Shown here: piece by piece, positions 53,385 through 60,930 of the stretch
Layout: each line of letters opens with the position of its first letter
Numbering within the stretch: position 1 is the stretch's first letter
Source of the DNA: Methylobacterium nodulans ORS 2060
GTDB lineage: Bacteria; Pseudomonadota; Alphaproteobacteria; Rhizobiales; Beijerinckiaceae
Direction of reading: 5' to 3'
Assembly: GCF_000022085.1 (NCBI RefSeq)
Contig: NC_011894.1
Coordinates: forward strand, 4,393,001-4,457,000
DNA: 64,000 nucleotides
Made by a program: the position numbers and the translations under genes
The notes under the pieces: generated by a model
Databases searched by the model: none
Told to the model about the DNA's origin: nothing
The model's input: only the letters and a program-made list of their open reading frames with translations

Positions 53385-53412
53385 CGTGCAGCCTCCAGTA
53401 GTTCGCCGGAGC

Positions 53413-53438
53413 AACGTGCGGCGCGAAACCCCGGTTCC
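53413..53438 (-). promoter_or_regulatory. EcfG-type stress promoter
   Basis: On the minus strand: GGAAC, a 17-base spacer and CGTT, matching the consensus of EcfG (general stress) sigma factors in alphaproteobacteria. The distance to the ATG at 53384 suits a short leader. Confidence 0.7.
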
Positions 53439-53509
53439 GGCACCGCCGCCCTCGCGCAGCGTCCTTCCCAAGATGGGGATCCGTCGGGCTCTCGTCCCTG
53501 CGACAAAGC

Positions 53510-53534
53510 GGAACCGAATCTCAGGCTTGACGTT
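53510..53534 (+). promoter_or_regulatory. EcfG-type stress promoter
   Basis: GGAAC-N16-CGTT (CGTTT at the -10 side) on the plus strand, 55 bases before the ATG of the DUF1328 gene. It is divergent from the promoter 70 bases to the left. Confidence 0.7.
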
Positions 53535-53589
53535 TCTACGCTCAAGATCGGCCGCGGGCCGATGACTCTCTGGACGAAAGGTTCGCGCC

Positions 53590-53766
53590 ATGCTGGGTTG
53601 GGCGGTTACTTTCCTGGTCGTGGCCCTGGTGGCCGCGCTGTTCGGCTTCGGCGGCATTGCCGGAACCGCGGTGGAGGCCGCGAAGATCATCTTCTTCGTC
53701 GCCGTCGTGCTGTTCGCCATCTCGGCCGTGGTCGGCCTCCTGCGCGGGCGATCCACGAACCTCTGA
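53590..53766 (+). CDS. DUF1328 small membrane protein
   Basis: A 58-residue protein, [20 protein letters not shown] then [20 protein letters not shown], which is the DUF1328/YtjA pattern: two membrane helices joined by a short Ala/Gly-rich turn. GAAAGG lies about 7 bases before the ATG. The EcfG-type promoter upstream, and the frequent linkage of this family to general stress regulons, suggest an envelope stress role. Function unproven. Confidence 0.88.
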   Translation: MLGWAVTFLVVALVAALFGFGGIAGTAVEAAKIIFFVAVVLFAISAVVGLLRGRSTNL

Positions 53767-53949
53767 AGACGTCGCCCCCGCCGCCCCGCCCGGGCGCGCA
53801 TCCTCCACGCGCGAGGCGGACCATCGCACCGAGCAGGCCGGTTTTTCGGATCGTGTCCGCCTGCGTCCCGGTCGGCGCTACCAAGCGGCGAGCACAGGAC
53901 CGGGCTTGCCGATGCAAGCCTGGTCGGCCCTGCCGCGCCAGCGGTCCGG

Positions 53950-54171
53950 TCAGGATTCCTGTGGGGTCTGCTTGCGGGAGCGATCGAGTTCCGCGAGGAG
54001 ATCGACGAACCGCTCCGGGATCGGCTGCTGCATCAGCTCGTCGTACATGGCCCGCAGGTGGGACCCGATGCGCCCTTGCGTGGTACGATCAAGTCCGGGC
54101 TGGTGGGGGTCTCCCGAGATCCCATGGTCCGCGGGCGCCTGCGCGCCTTCCATCCCCTTGCAATCGATCAT
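53950..54171 (-). CDS. nepR: anti-sigma factor NepR
   Basis: A 73-residue protein. The central helices IGSHLRAMYDELMQQPIPER and FVDLLAELDRSRK are the NepR signature. NepR sequesters the EcfG sigma factor and is released when phosphorylated PhyR binds it. I start at the ATG with AAGGGG upstream; the frame is open further up into the promoter region. It diverges from phyR over 188 bases, and an EcfG-type promoter drives it, giving feedback control. No ecfG gene is in the window, so the sigma factor must be encoded elsewhere, as in Methylobacterium. Confidence 0.95.
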   Translation of the reverse strand: MIDCKGMEGAQAPADHGISGDPHQPGLDRTTQGRIGSHLRAMYDELMQQPIPERFVDLLAELDRSRKQTPQES

Positions 54172-54254
54172 GCAATTCCCCTTCGCCCTGTCCTCGACAG
54201 GCGGGCAGGACGATGCCTCGGCGCTTGTTGACCAACGCGCGCTCTTGCGCCGAC

Positions 54255-54280
54255 AACGCTTGTCAGGCCCGGGCGGTTCC
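54255..54280 (-). promoter_or_regulatory. EcfG-type promoter of nepR
   Basis: Minus strand GGAAC-N17-CGTT, about 85 bases upstream of the nepR ATG. It lies back to back with the phyR promoter, seven bases apart. Confidence 0.75.
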
Positions 54281-54286
54281 GCTCCC

Positions 54287-54311
54287 GGAACGAACGTGCA
54301 TGCGCGGCGTT
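54287..54311 (+). promoter_or_regulatory. EcfG-type promoter of phyR
   Basis: Plus strand GGAAC-N16-CGTT, 48 bases before the phyR ATG. With the opposite site it lets the sigma factor activate both its antagonist and its releaser. Confidence 0.75.
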
Positions 54312-54359
54312 GAGCACGTTGAGGACTTCGCACGCGCGACACCACACAAGGGGAACTGA

Positions 54360-55163
54360 ATGTCGACAGCACAACTCGTCGTGCAGCACCTGCCGTACCT
54401 GCGCCGCTACGCGCGCGCGCTGACCGGCAGCCAAGTGGCCGGCGATGCCTACGTGGCCGCGACGCTCGAAACGCTCGTCAACGAGCCCGAAACGCTGGGC
54501 CGCAGCGCGAACGTCAAGGCGGATCTGTTTCGGGTTTTCACGCGGATCTGGAACTCGCTCTCGGTGAACGGCCAGATCGAGCAGGTGCAGCACGACCTCC
54601 CGGCCGAGGTGCGGCTGGGGCAGATCACGCCTCTGCCGCGCCAGGCCTTCCTGCTGTCCTGCCTGGAGGGATTCTCGGAGGAGGATGCCGCCACCATCCT
54701 GGGCGTCGATGTCTCCGAGGTGCGCGACCTCGTGGACGAAGCGGGCCGCGAACTCGCCGCCGACATGGCGACCGAGATCCTCATCATCGAGGACGAGCCG
54801 CTCATCGCCATGGATCTCGAAGCCCTGGTCGAGGGGCTCGGCCACAACGTGACCGGCGTCGCGCGCACCCGCTCGGAAGCCATCAAGCTCGCGGAAGGCC
54901 GCCGACCGGGCCTGATCCTGGCCGACATCCAGCTTGCGGACGGCAGTTCGGGCCTCGATGCAGTCAATGACCTGCTCAAGACCTTCGAGGTGCCGGTGAT
55001 CTTCATCACCGCCTATCCGGAGCGCTTCCTCACCGGCGAGCGGCCGGAACCCGCCTTCCTCATCGCCAAGCCCTTCCAGCCCGCGAACGTCTCGGCGGTG
55101 ATCAGCCAGGCGCTGTTCTTCCAGCAGAGCGCCCGCCGCCGCGAGGCCAAGGCCGCCGTCTGA
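54360..55163 (+). CDS. phyR: general stress response regulator PhyR
   Basis: A 267-residue protein made of an N-terminal sigma-factor-like domain (about 1-130: LPYLRRYARALTGSQVAGDA, then LPRQAFLLSCLEGFSEEDAA and the region-4-like ILGVDVSEVRDLVDEAGREL) and a C-terminal receiver domain. The receiver has the acidic pair Glu144-Asp145, phosphoacceptor Asp189 (ILADIQLADG), Thr217 and Lys237. On phosphorylation the sigma-like domain captures NepR and frees EcfG. Length and order match PhyR of Methylobacterium. The cognate kinase is not visible nearby. Two strong terminators follow. Confidence 0.97.
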   Translation: MSTAQLVVQHLPYLRRYARALTGSQVAGDAYVAATLETLVNEPETLGRSANVKADLFRVFTRIWNSLSVNGQIEQVQHDLPAEVRLGQITPLPRQAFLLSCLEGFSEEDAATILGVDVSEVRDLVDEAGRELAADMATEILIIEDEPLIAMDLEALVEGLGHNVTGVARTRSEAIKLAEGRRPGLILADIQLADGSSGLDAVNDLLKTFEVPVIFITAYPERFLTGERPEPAFLIAKPFQPANVSAVISQALFFQQSARRREAKAAV

Positions 55164-55186
55164 CAAGCCAACCGCCTGACCCTGTG

Positions 55187-55213
55187 ATGGCCGCTCCTCC
55201 CTGGAGCGGCCAT
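55187..55213 (+). terminator. terminator after phyR
   Basis: ATGGCCGCTCC pairs perfectly with GGAGCGGCCAT around TCCCT, followed by TTTCC. It ends 50 bases after the phyR stop codon. Confidence 0.85.
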
Positions 55214-55233
55214 TTTCCGTCGGCGCACAAAGG

Positions 55234-55261
55234 AACGGGCCGGATGTTCATCCGGCCCGTT
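55234..55261 (+). terminator. second hairpin terminator after phyR
   Basis: AACGGGCCGGATG and its reverse complement around a two-base loop, followed by TTCAGTTT. Its placement right after the first hairpin insulates phyR from the next stress gene. The symmetric stem could also stop transcription coming from the right. Confidence 0.75.
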
Positions 55262-55492
55262 TTCAGTTTCCGGCCAATGCACAAGGGGAATGCGGGGAGG
55301 ACCAGGTGGCCGGGTTGTCATCTCAACGCCTCCCCGGCCCGCGAGGTTCCGATCCTGCGGTGTCGTTTTTCGGCAGGTGTGGCTCTCGCGCCGCATGCGG
55401 GGTGCGTGAGCGCACCTCGGCAGGGTGAGCAGAATCCTAACCGGTCTCCTCGGATCGCCGGCATGAACTGTGCCGTTCCCGCACGTCGCTGC

Positions 55493-55518
55493 GGAACGAC
55501 TTGGCCGGTCACGACGTT
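55493..55518 (+). promoter_or_regulatory. EcfG-type stress promoter
   Basis: GGAAC-N17-CGTT, 41 bases before the ATG of the secreted-protein gene. The 230 bases between the phyR terminators and this site hold nothing else I can name. Confidence 0.7.
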
Positions 55519-55558
55519 ATGAGATTGACGTGTCAAGCTTCGCCCCGAGGACTCGCGT

Positions 55559-56065
55559 ATGCTTCGCGCTCACCTCTTCTTCAGCATCACCGCCCCGGCT
55601 GCGCTGCTTGCTCTCGCCGCGCAACCACTGGTCGAGCACTCGATCGAAGCAGTCGCCCGTCCGGCGCTGAATTTCAATCAGCTTGTCAAGGGGGATCGTC
55701 TCGCACGCGTGCAGCCCGCGCGGAGCCTGCAGAAGCCCGTGGCGGTCGAGATCACCGGTCTCGGCGCCGCGAAAGTCACCTTGCGGAACGAGGCGGGCGA
55801 CATCGTCTACCAGACCGACTCGGCCGCGAACACGACGCTCGTGGCCCGCGACACGGCGGTGCCGCAGGTGACCCTGCGCAGCCGCGAGGGTGCCCCCGTG
55901 GTGGAGCGCAGCCCGGTCCCCTCGGCCAACGATGTCGGCACCAGCCGGCGGCCGATGCCCGAGGGCTGCGAGGGAGCCATCAGCGGGCTTGCAGGCCACG
56001 AGGCCCGGCGCCTGCTGCCGAGCCGCTGCCTCGCGCAGGCCGGGCCGGCAGCTTTCGCCGGCTGA
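55559..56065 (+). CDS. secreted protein under stress promoter
   Basis: A 168-residue protein with an N-terminal signal peptide (LFFSITAPAALLALAAQPLV) and a mature part in two pieces: a probable small beta domain (KPVAVEITGLGAAKVTLRNE... IVYQTD) and a C-terminal segment with two Cys (PEGCEGAISGLAG and LLPSRCLAQ) that may form a disulfide. Periplasmic or extracellular. The EcfG-type promoter places it in the general stress regulon. No family recognised; the paired-Cys C-terminus occurs in other small exported proteins of this group (recollection, not verified). Confidence 0.7.
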   Translation: MLRAHLFFSITAPAALLALAAQPLVEHSIEAVARPALNFNQLVKGDRLARVQPARSLQKPVAVEITGLGAAKVTLRNEAGDIVYQTDSAANTTLVARDTAVPQVTLRSREGAPVVERSPVPSANDVGTSRRPMPEGCEGAISGLAGHEARRLLPSRCLAQAGPAAFAG

Positions 56066-56099
56066 TCCCCGAGAAGAACATCGTGTCAGGGAGAGAAAC

Positions 56100-56297
56100 A
56101 TGCTCGGCTGTCGAGAACCCGACGATCCCGCTCCGCCGCCGGTGCCCGAGCGGGTGCGCCGCGAGGTGCAGACCCAGTCCGAGACCGAGCGCCTGGAACG
56201 GCTCCTCGCCGGGCTGGTGGTGACCCGTCCCTCGGACGACACGATCAGCACCGCCCTGCTCAAGCGCAACCTCGTGGTGACGCAGCTTTCGGCCTGA
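56100..56297 (+). CDS. hypothetical 65-residue protein
   Basis: A short protein starting MLGCREPDDPAPPPVPERVR and continuing as an amphipathic helix (VQTQSETERLERLLAGLVVT). AGGGAGAG precedes the ATG. It begins 34 bases after the secreted-protein gene and likely shares its stress promoter. No known domain. Three perfect inverted repeats follow. Confidence 0.6.
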   Translation: MLGCREPDDPAPPPVPERVRREVQTQSETERLERLLAGLVVTRPSDDTISTALLKRNLVVTQLSA

Positions 56298-56370
56298 GCC
56301 GCGGCCGGTCCTAAGCAGGTTTCGGAACAGTGCGTTGCGGTTTTCCGTCAAAAACCTGCGACACAGCAAA

Positions 56371-56416
56371 AGCCTAATCGGCTTGCGGTGGCGTGACACC
56401 GCAAGCCGATTAGGCT
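56371..56416 (+). terminator. perfect 20-bp-arm hairpin
   Basis: AGCCTAATCGGCTTGCGGTG and its exact reverse complement around GCGTGA. It ends the secreted-protein/65-residue gene unit. No T-run follows, so it may act as a terminator or an mRNA 3' stabiliser. Confidence 0.65.
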
Positions 56417-56486
56417 TAGTCGCATAGAGGCACCGCGCCGGCGAAGGTACAGGACGACATCGCGCGAAGAGGCCGCGCAGACGAAG

Positions 56487-56510
56487 ACGGGCGCCCCATG
56501 GGGCGCCCGT
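56487..56510. terminator. 24-bp perfect palindrome with T-rich tail
   Basis: ACGGGCGCCCCA and its inverse TGGGGCGCCCGT abut without a loop and are followed by TTTCGTT on the plus strand. Confidence 0.55.
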
Positions 56511-56550
56511 TTCGTTCGTCCGGCGGTTGGAGGGGGCCCAGGCAAGCCGA

Positions 56551-56584
56551 CGCCGTGACCCGACGCCGGCGTCGGGTCACGGCG
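56551..56584. terminator. 34-bp perfect palindrome downstream of the KGG gene
   Basis: CGCCGTGACCCGACGCC directly abuts its reverse complement. It lies 15 bases beyond the stop codon of the leftward KGG-protein gene and probably terminates it. As a looplees duplex it could also be a protein-binding site. Confidence 0.55.
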
Positions 56585-56599
56585 GAGCGTCAGACGGTG

Positions 56600-56794
56600 T
56601 CAGTCTTCGCTGGAGCGGCCCGAACCCGATGCCTGCCCGCCCTTGCGGCCGGCCGACGAGGCGAGCTCGCGGTCCTGCGAGAACGAGCGCTTCTCGGCGG
56701 GAACGCTGCGGCCGCCCTTGCTGGCGATCTCGCGCTGCCGCTCCATGTCCATTGATGCGAAACCGCGCTTTGAGGTCGAATTTCCGGTTGCCAT
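56600..56794 (-). CDS. KGG-motif stress-induced protein
   Basis: A 64-residue hydrophilic protein with the Con-10/GsiB-like repeat: RGFASMDMERQREIASKGGR and FSQDRELASSAGRKGGQASG, each with a basic residue followed by GG. Such proteins are disordered, desiccation- or stress-induced and of LEA-like character. AAGGAGG before the ATG. A slightly imperfect EcfG-type site lies upstream (GGAAC-N16-GGTT), and the gene sits inside the phyR region, so stress induction is very likely. Confidence 0.9.
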   Translation of the reverse strand: MATGNSTSKRGFASMDMERQREIASKGGRSVPAEKRSFSQDRELASSAGRKGGQASGSGRSSED

Positions 56795-56827
56795 GATTGC
56801 CTCCTTGGCCGGTGTCCTCGTGCTCTC

Positions 56828-56852
56828 AACCTTCAGCGCAATTGATGGTTCC
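56828..56852 (-). promoter_or_regulatory. possible EcfG-type promoter, imperfect
   Basis: Minus strand GGAAC-N16-GGTT, one base off the CGTT consensus, 34 bases upstream of the KGG-protein ATG. Confidence 0.45.
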
Positions 56853-56904
56853 TGTGCCGTTTCGGGGCGCTCGCCCGCGAGGGCCGCGGCGGGAGCGATT
56901 GCCC

Positions 56905-56930
56905 GGAACCGCGCCGGAGAGGATGACGTT
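56905..56930 (+). promoter_or_regulatory. EcfG-type stress promoter
   Basis: GGAAC-N17-CGTT on the plus strand, 82 bases before the ATG of the 67-residue Pro-rich protein gene. Confidence 0.65.
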
Positions 56931-57011
56931 CGCTTCGGTGCCGAGTCCAGGCCGGACCGGCCCGTCATGCCTGCGCAAGGCACGATTCCCCTCGAGTTGG
57001 GAGCCATTGCG

Positions 57012-57215
57012 ATGACCAACCCCGACATGGTGAAGCGCCGCGCCGCCGCGCAGCCCGAGCCCGCACCGGCCCCGAACTGCGACGCTCTGCCGCCGATGCC
57101 GGCTCCCGAAGACAGCCCGACGCCGGTCACCGACCGCGATCCGGAAGACTCGCCGCACGCTCAGGATCTGCTGGCCACCCGCCGCCCGGGCGGCCTCACC
57201 ACGCGCAAGGACTGA
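57012..57215 (+). CDS. hypothetical Pro/Asp-rich 67-residue protein
   Basis: A polar, probably disordered protein (MTNPDMVKRRAAAQPEPAPA..., ending RRPGGLTTRKD) without signal peptide. GGGAG lies about 9 bases before the ATG. An EcfG-type promoter upstream makes it a candidate member of the same stress regulon as the KGG protein. No family recognised. Confidence 0.55.
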   Translation: MTNPDMVKRRAAAQPEPAPAPNCDALPPMPAPEDSPTPVTDRDPEDSPHAQDLLATRRPGGLTTRKD

Positions 57216-57538
57216 CACCGCCGGCCCGAGCCGCGACGCGCCGGGCCGTCGACCCATCGCGAAATCTCGATGCCAAGCCAGAGGCTTGGCAAGCATCCGA
57301 GACCCGAGCCGACGGGCATGGTCGAGGCCCGTCGGGATGACGCGTCCGCTTCCCGCTACGGGCTGCCTCGACACAAGCCCCATTTCCTTGGAGGCAGCCG
57401 CGCCCTAAGCAGTCTCCGGTGGCGCGACGCCACGACGGTCGACCGAGACCCCTTGATTCCGCGTCATTTTTCCGGCGGGGCGTGCGACTCATCCGGGAAA
57501 TGGCGCGCAGGGGGATCGGGCGGGGCTACAGGTGGCGC
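57216..57538. promoter_or_regulatory. intergenic region before the ABC protein gene
   Basis: No gene seen. A hairpin GCCAAGCC-AGA-GGCTTGGC (57272-57290), inside a longer imperfect ATGC...GCAT symmetry, may terminate the stress gene on the left. The right end should contain the promoter for the ABC-protein gene; no EcfG-type site is visible. The 39 codons directly before the chosen ATG remain open in frame but look non-coding. Confidence 0.35.
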
Positions 57539-60370
57539 ATGACGGACGGGGCAGGAGCGGTCGAGCGCAATCAGGTCGTGGCAGGCTTTGCCGGTCGCCC
57601 CGCCCCGCAGGCCGCGCCCCTCGCCGGAAACGATCCGGAGGCCGCCGACGCGGCAGGCGGGCTCGATCGCAGCCTTTTTCGCTACATCTGGCGCCACTCG
57701 AAGCGGGACCAGATCCTGATCTGCGCCGTGGTGCTGGCCTCGCTGCCGCTCTACTTCGCCTCCCTCGACCTGCCGCGCCGCATCGTCAACGAGGCGATCC
57801 AGGGCCACGCCTTCGAGAAGGGCAACGAGACCGCCAAGTTCCTGGTGCTGCGCCTGCGAATGCCGGACTGGTTCGGGGGCGAGCACCCGCTCTTCGACGG
57901 GTTCGAGGTCGACCGGTTCGAGCTCCTGTTCGGCCTCTCCTCGCTCTTCCTGCTCCTGGTGCTGATCAACGGCGCCTTCAAGTACTGGATCAATCTGGCC
58001 AAGGGCGCGCTCGGCGAGCGCATGCTGCGGCGCCTGCGCTTCCAGCTGTTCTCGCTGATCCTGCGCTTCTCGCCCGAATCGATCCGGCAGGCGAAGTCCT
58101 CCGAACTCGCCACCATCGTGCGCGACGAGGTGGAGCCGATCGGCGGCTTCATCGGCGATGCCTACATCCTGCCGGCCTTCCTCGGCACGCAGGCCGCCAC
58201 CGCCATGACCTTCATCCTGATCCAGAACGTCTGGCTCGGGCTGATGGCCGCGGGCGTGGTCGGCGTGCAGTTCGTGGTCATCCCGCGGCTGCGGCGCGAG
58301 CTCTTGCGCCTCGGGCGCCGCCGCCAGCTGGCCTCCCGGCGGCTCGCCGGGCGGGTCGGCGAGGTGGTGGACGGGATCGAGGCTGTGCACGCCAACGGCG
58401 CCGAGCCCTGGGAGCGGGCCGAGATCGGGCAGCGGCTCTACGGGCTCTTCGAGCTTCGCCTGCGCATCTACCAGCGCAAGTTCATGGTGAAGTTCCTGAA
58501 CAACCTGCTCGCGCAGATGACGCCGTTCCTGTTCTACTGCATCGGCGGCTACTTCGCGCTCAAGGGACAGCTCAGCATCGGCCAGCTCGTGGCGGTGATC
58601 GCGGCCTACCGGGACCTGCCGCCGCCGCTCAAGGAGCTGATCGACTGGGACCAGCAGCGCCTCGACGTGCAGGTGAAGTACGAGCAGGTGGTGCAGCAGT
58701 TCCTGCCCGAGCGCCTGCGGCCGGCCGAGACGCCGGGGCGCGACGCGCCGCTCCTCGGCACGCTGGCCATCGAGGACGTCTGGGTGAACGAGGCGCCCGG
58801 GCCGCTTCTCGAAGGGGTTTCGCTGACCCTCGCGCTGCCGACGCGGCTGGGCATCGTCAGCGACGGGAGCCCGTCGGCGAGCGCGCTGGCGCGCATCCTG
58901 GCCCAACGGCTGGCGCCCTCGCGCGGCCGCGTCACGATCGGCGGGCATGAACTCGGCGAGTGGGCCTCGCGCGCCCTCGCGCACCGGGTCTCCTATGCGA
59001 GCGTCGAACCGGTGCTGTTTCCCGGGTCGCTGCGCGACAACATCATGTACGGGCTGAGGCGGCCGCCGGACGAGGAGTACAGGCCCGAGACCGCGGAGGA
59101 GCGGCGGCACCTCGCCGAGGCGCGCCGCACGGGCAACCCGACGCAGGGCCCCTCGGGCGACTGGATCGACTATGCGCAGGCCGGCGTGCCGGATGCCGCC
59201 GCCCTCGATGCGGTGATCCTCGGCTGGCTGCGCCGCATCGGCATGGGCGAGGAGGTCTACCGGTTCGGCCTGCTCGGGCAGGTCGATCCCGTGCGGCATG
59301 CCGACCTCGCCGCGCGCCTGATCGAGGCGCGCAGGGTCCTGCGGGCGCGCCTCGCGGCGACGGGCATGGAGCATCTCGTGGAGCCCTTCGATCCGGACCG
59401 CTACAACAGTCAGGCGACGATCGGCGAGAACCTCCTGTTCGGCGTGCCGACGACCCCGAGCCTGATCGGCCGGGCCATGGCGGAACACCCGGTGGTGCGC
59501 GGCGTCCTCGACGGCAGCGGTCTCACCGACGACCTCGTCATCATGGGCGAGCGCATCGCCGAGACGATGCTCGAGATCTTCCAGGGCCTGCCGATGGGCC
59601 ACCCGCTCTTCGAGCAGTTCTCGTTCCTGTCGGCGGACGAATTGCCGGAATACGAGGCGATCCTGGCGCGGCGCACCGCCACGGAGGCGTCGGAGGTGCG
59701 CCACGGCGGATCCTGGTTCGCGCGCACCCGGCGGCGCTGGCTCGGTCTCGAGCGCTACAGCGGCGCGGACGCGACGCGGCTCATCGCTCTGCCGCTCGCC
59801 TATATCGAGCCGCGCCATCGCCTCGGGCTTCTCGACGACACGCTCCGGGAGCGGTTCGTCCTCGCCCGCGCGGCCCTGCATCGGGCCCTCGACAGCGCCG
59901 GGGAGGGCGGCGTCGACTTCTACGAGCACGGCGCCGTCTGTGCGGCGGCGCCGCTGCGCGACAACCTGCTGTTCGGGCGCATCAACCAATCCGCGGCGGA
60001 TGCCGCCACCACCGTCACGGCGGCGATCTCCGCCACCGTCGAGTCGATGGATCTGGCGGATGCGGTCGCGCGCGTCGGACTCGACCATCAGGTCGGGCCG
60101 GCCGGGCGCTTCCTGTCGGGCGGACAGCGGGCGGCGATCAGCCTGGTCCGTGCGCTCGTGCGCCGCCCGGACCTCCTCGTCCTCGACGGGGCCCTGACCC
60201 CCATGGGCGAGAACCGGGCGAAAGCCGTCCTGACGCTCCTGCTCGAGCATTTCGGCGACGCGACCAGCCTCGCCGTCGTCCTGCCGAACGACCGCTTCGC
60301 GCATCTCTTCGACGTGGTGCTGCGCGCGCACGGGACGGCGATCGCGCCGGAGGCGCCGAAAGCGGTCTGA
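57539..60370 (+). CDS. ABC exporter-like protein with degenerate, expanded ATPase domain
   Basis: A 943-residue protein. Residues about 30-400 form an exporter-type membrane domain with at least four hydrophobic segments (LICAVVLASLPLYFASLDLP, LLFGLSSLFLLLVLINGAF, TAMTFILIQNVWLGLMAAG, TPFLFYCIGGYFALKGQLSI). From about 416 an ATPase-like domain begins. At the Walker A site (438-448) it reads GIVSDGSPSAS, with Ala447 where the nucleotide-binding Lys belongs. LSGGQ is intact (859-863). After the Walker B Asp (883, LLVLDG) the catalytic Glu is Gly, and the switch His region reads VVLPNDR. About 350 extra residues separate Q-loop and signature, with three copies of an L/I-x-x-N-x-x-x-G motif. It is upstream of a cNMP-binding protein gene. 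Confidence 0.85.
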   Translation: MTDGAGAVERNQVVAGFAGRPAPQAAPLAGNDPEAADAAGGLDRSLFRYIWRHSKRDQILICAVVLASLPLYFASLDLPRRIVNEAIQGHAFEKGNETAKFLVLRLRMPDWFGGEHPLFDGFEVDRFELLFGLSSLFLLLVLINGAFKYWINLAKGALGERMLRRLRFQLFSLILRFSPESIRQAKSSELATIVRDEVEPIGGFIGDAYILPAFLGTQAATAMTFILIQNVWLGLMAAGVVGVQFVVIPRLRRELLRLGRRRQLASRRLAGRVGEVVDGIEAVHANGAEPWERAEIGQRLYGLFELRLRIYQRKFMVKFLNNLLAQMTPFLFYCIGGYFALKGQLSIGQLVAVIAAYRDLPPPLKELIDWDQQRLDVQVKYEQVVQQFLPERLRPAETPGRDAPLLGTLAIEDVWVNEAPGPLLEGVSLTLALPTRLGIVSDGSPSASALARILAQRLAPSRGRVTIGGHELGEWASRALAHRVSYASVEPVLFPGSLRDNIMYGLRRPPDEEYRPETAEERRHLAEARRTGNPTQGPSGDWIDYAQAGVPDAAALDAVILGWLRRIGMGEEVYRFGLLGQVDPVRHADLAARLIEARRVLRARLAATGMEHLVEPFDPDRYNSQATIGENLLFGVPTTPSLIGRAMAEHPVVRGVLDGSGLTDDLVIMGERIAETMLEIFQGLPMGHPLFEQFSFLSADELPEYEAILARRTATEASEVRHGGSWFARTRRRWLGLERYSGADATRLIALPLAYIEPRHRLGLLDDTLRERFVLARAALHRALDSAGEGGVDFYEHGAVCAAAPLRDNLLFGRINQSAADAATTVTAAISATVESMDLADAVARVGLDHQVGPAGRFLSGGQRAAISLVRALVRRPDLLVLDGALTPMGENRAKAVLTLLLEHFGDATSLAVVLPNDRFAHLFDVVLRAHGTAIAPEAPKAV

Positions 60371-60483
60371 GGCCGGGAGCAGGCCCCTCGCGGCGGCCTT
60401 TTCCCAGCCTTGCATGCACTCGGGACTGGCGCCGCGCGCGGCGCTGCGGCAAGGTCGGGTCGATCTGGACCGGGATGCGAGGC

Positions 60484-60930
60484 ATGACGCTCGAGACCGA
60501 GGTGCAGTCGCTGCGCCAAGTTCCGATGTTCCGGGAGGTCGATCCGTCCCGCCTCAAGCTGCTCGCCTTCACGAGCGAGCGGGTGCATTTCGCTGCGGGC
60601 CAAAAGTTCTTCGATCAGGGCGACGCAGCGGATGCCGCCTATCTGATCCTGGAGGGAGAGGCGGCGGTGACGATCGACGGCCCGGCAGGGCCGATCCGTT
60701 TGGCGGTGCTCGGCGCCAATGCGCTCGTTGGTGAAATGGGCATCCTGGCGGATCAGCCCCGCTCCGCCACCGTGACGGCCGTCGGCGCGACGACGGCTTT
60801 GCGCATCGATCGCCGGGTCTTCCTCGAACTGCTGAGCCAGTTTCCCCAGATCGCGATCGCGGTGATGCGGGAGCTCGCGCATCGCCTCGAACTGACCAAC
60901 CAGCAGCTCGCCCAGCGCCGGGCCGGCTGA
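60484..60930 (+). CDS. cyclic-nucleotide-binding domain protein
   Basis: A 148-residue single-domain protein. It has the cNMP-binding beta-roll: FREVDPSRLKLLAFTSERVH, FAAGQKFFDQGDAADAAYLI, LEGEAAVTI, and the phosphate-binding cassette GEMGILADQPRSATV with Glu84 and Arg93, the residues that hold ribose and phosphate in CRP/PKA-type domains. A helical C-terminus (IAIAVMRELAHRLELTNQQL) follows, but no helix-turn-helix, so it is not a CRP-type transcription factor. It follows the degenerate ABC gene by 113 bases on the same strand and probably senses or regulates that protein. Confidence 0.88.
   Translation: MTLETEVQSLRQVPMFREVDPSRLKLLAFTSERVHFAAGQKFFDQGDAADAAYLILEGEAAVTIDGPAGPIRLAVLGANALVGEMGILADQPRSATVTAVGATTALRIDRRVFLELLSQFPQIAIAVMRELAHRLELTNQQLAQRRAG

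Noticed and set aside
57464..60415. A 983-codon open frame opposite the ABC-protein gene
   Set aside because: Same reason: charged, compositionally biased translation, while the plus strand has clear LSGGQ and membrane segments.
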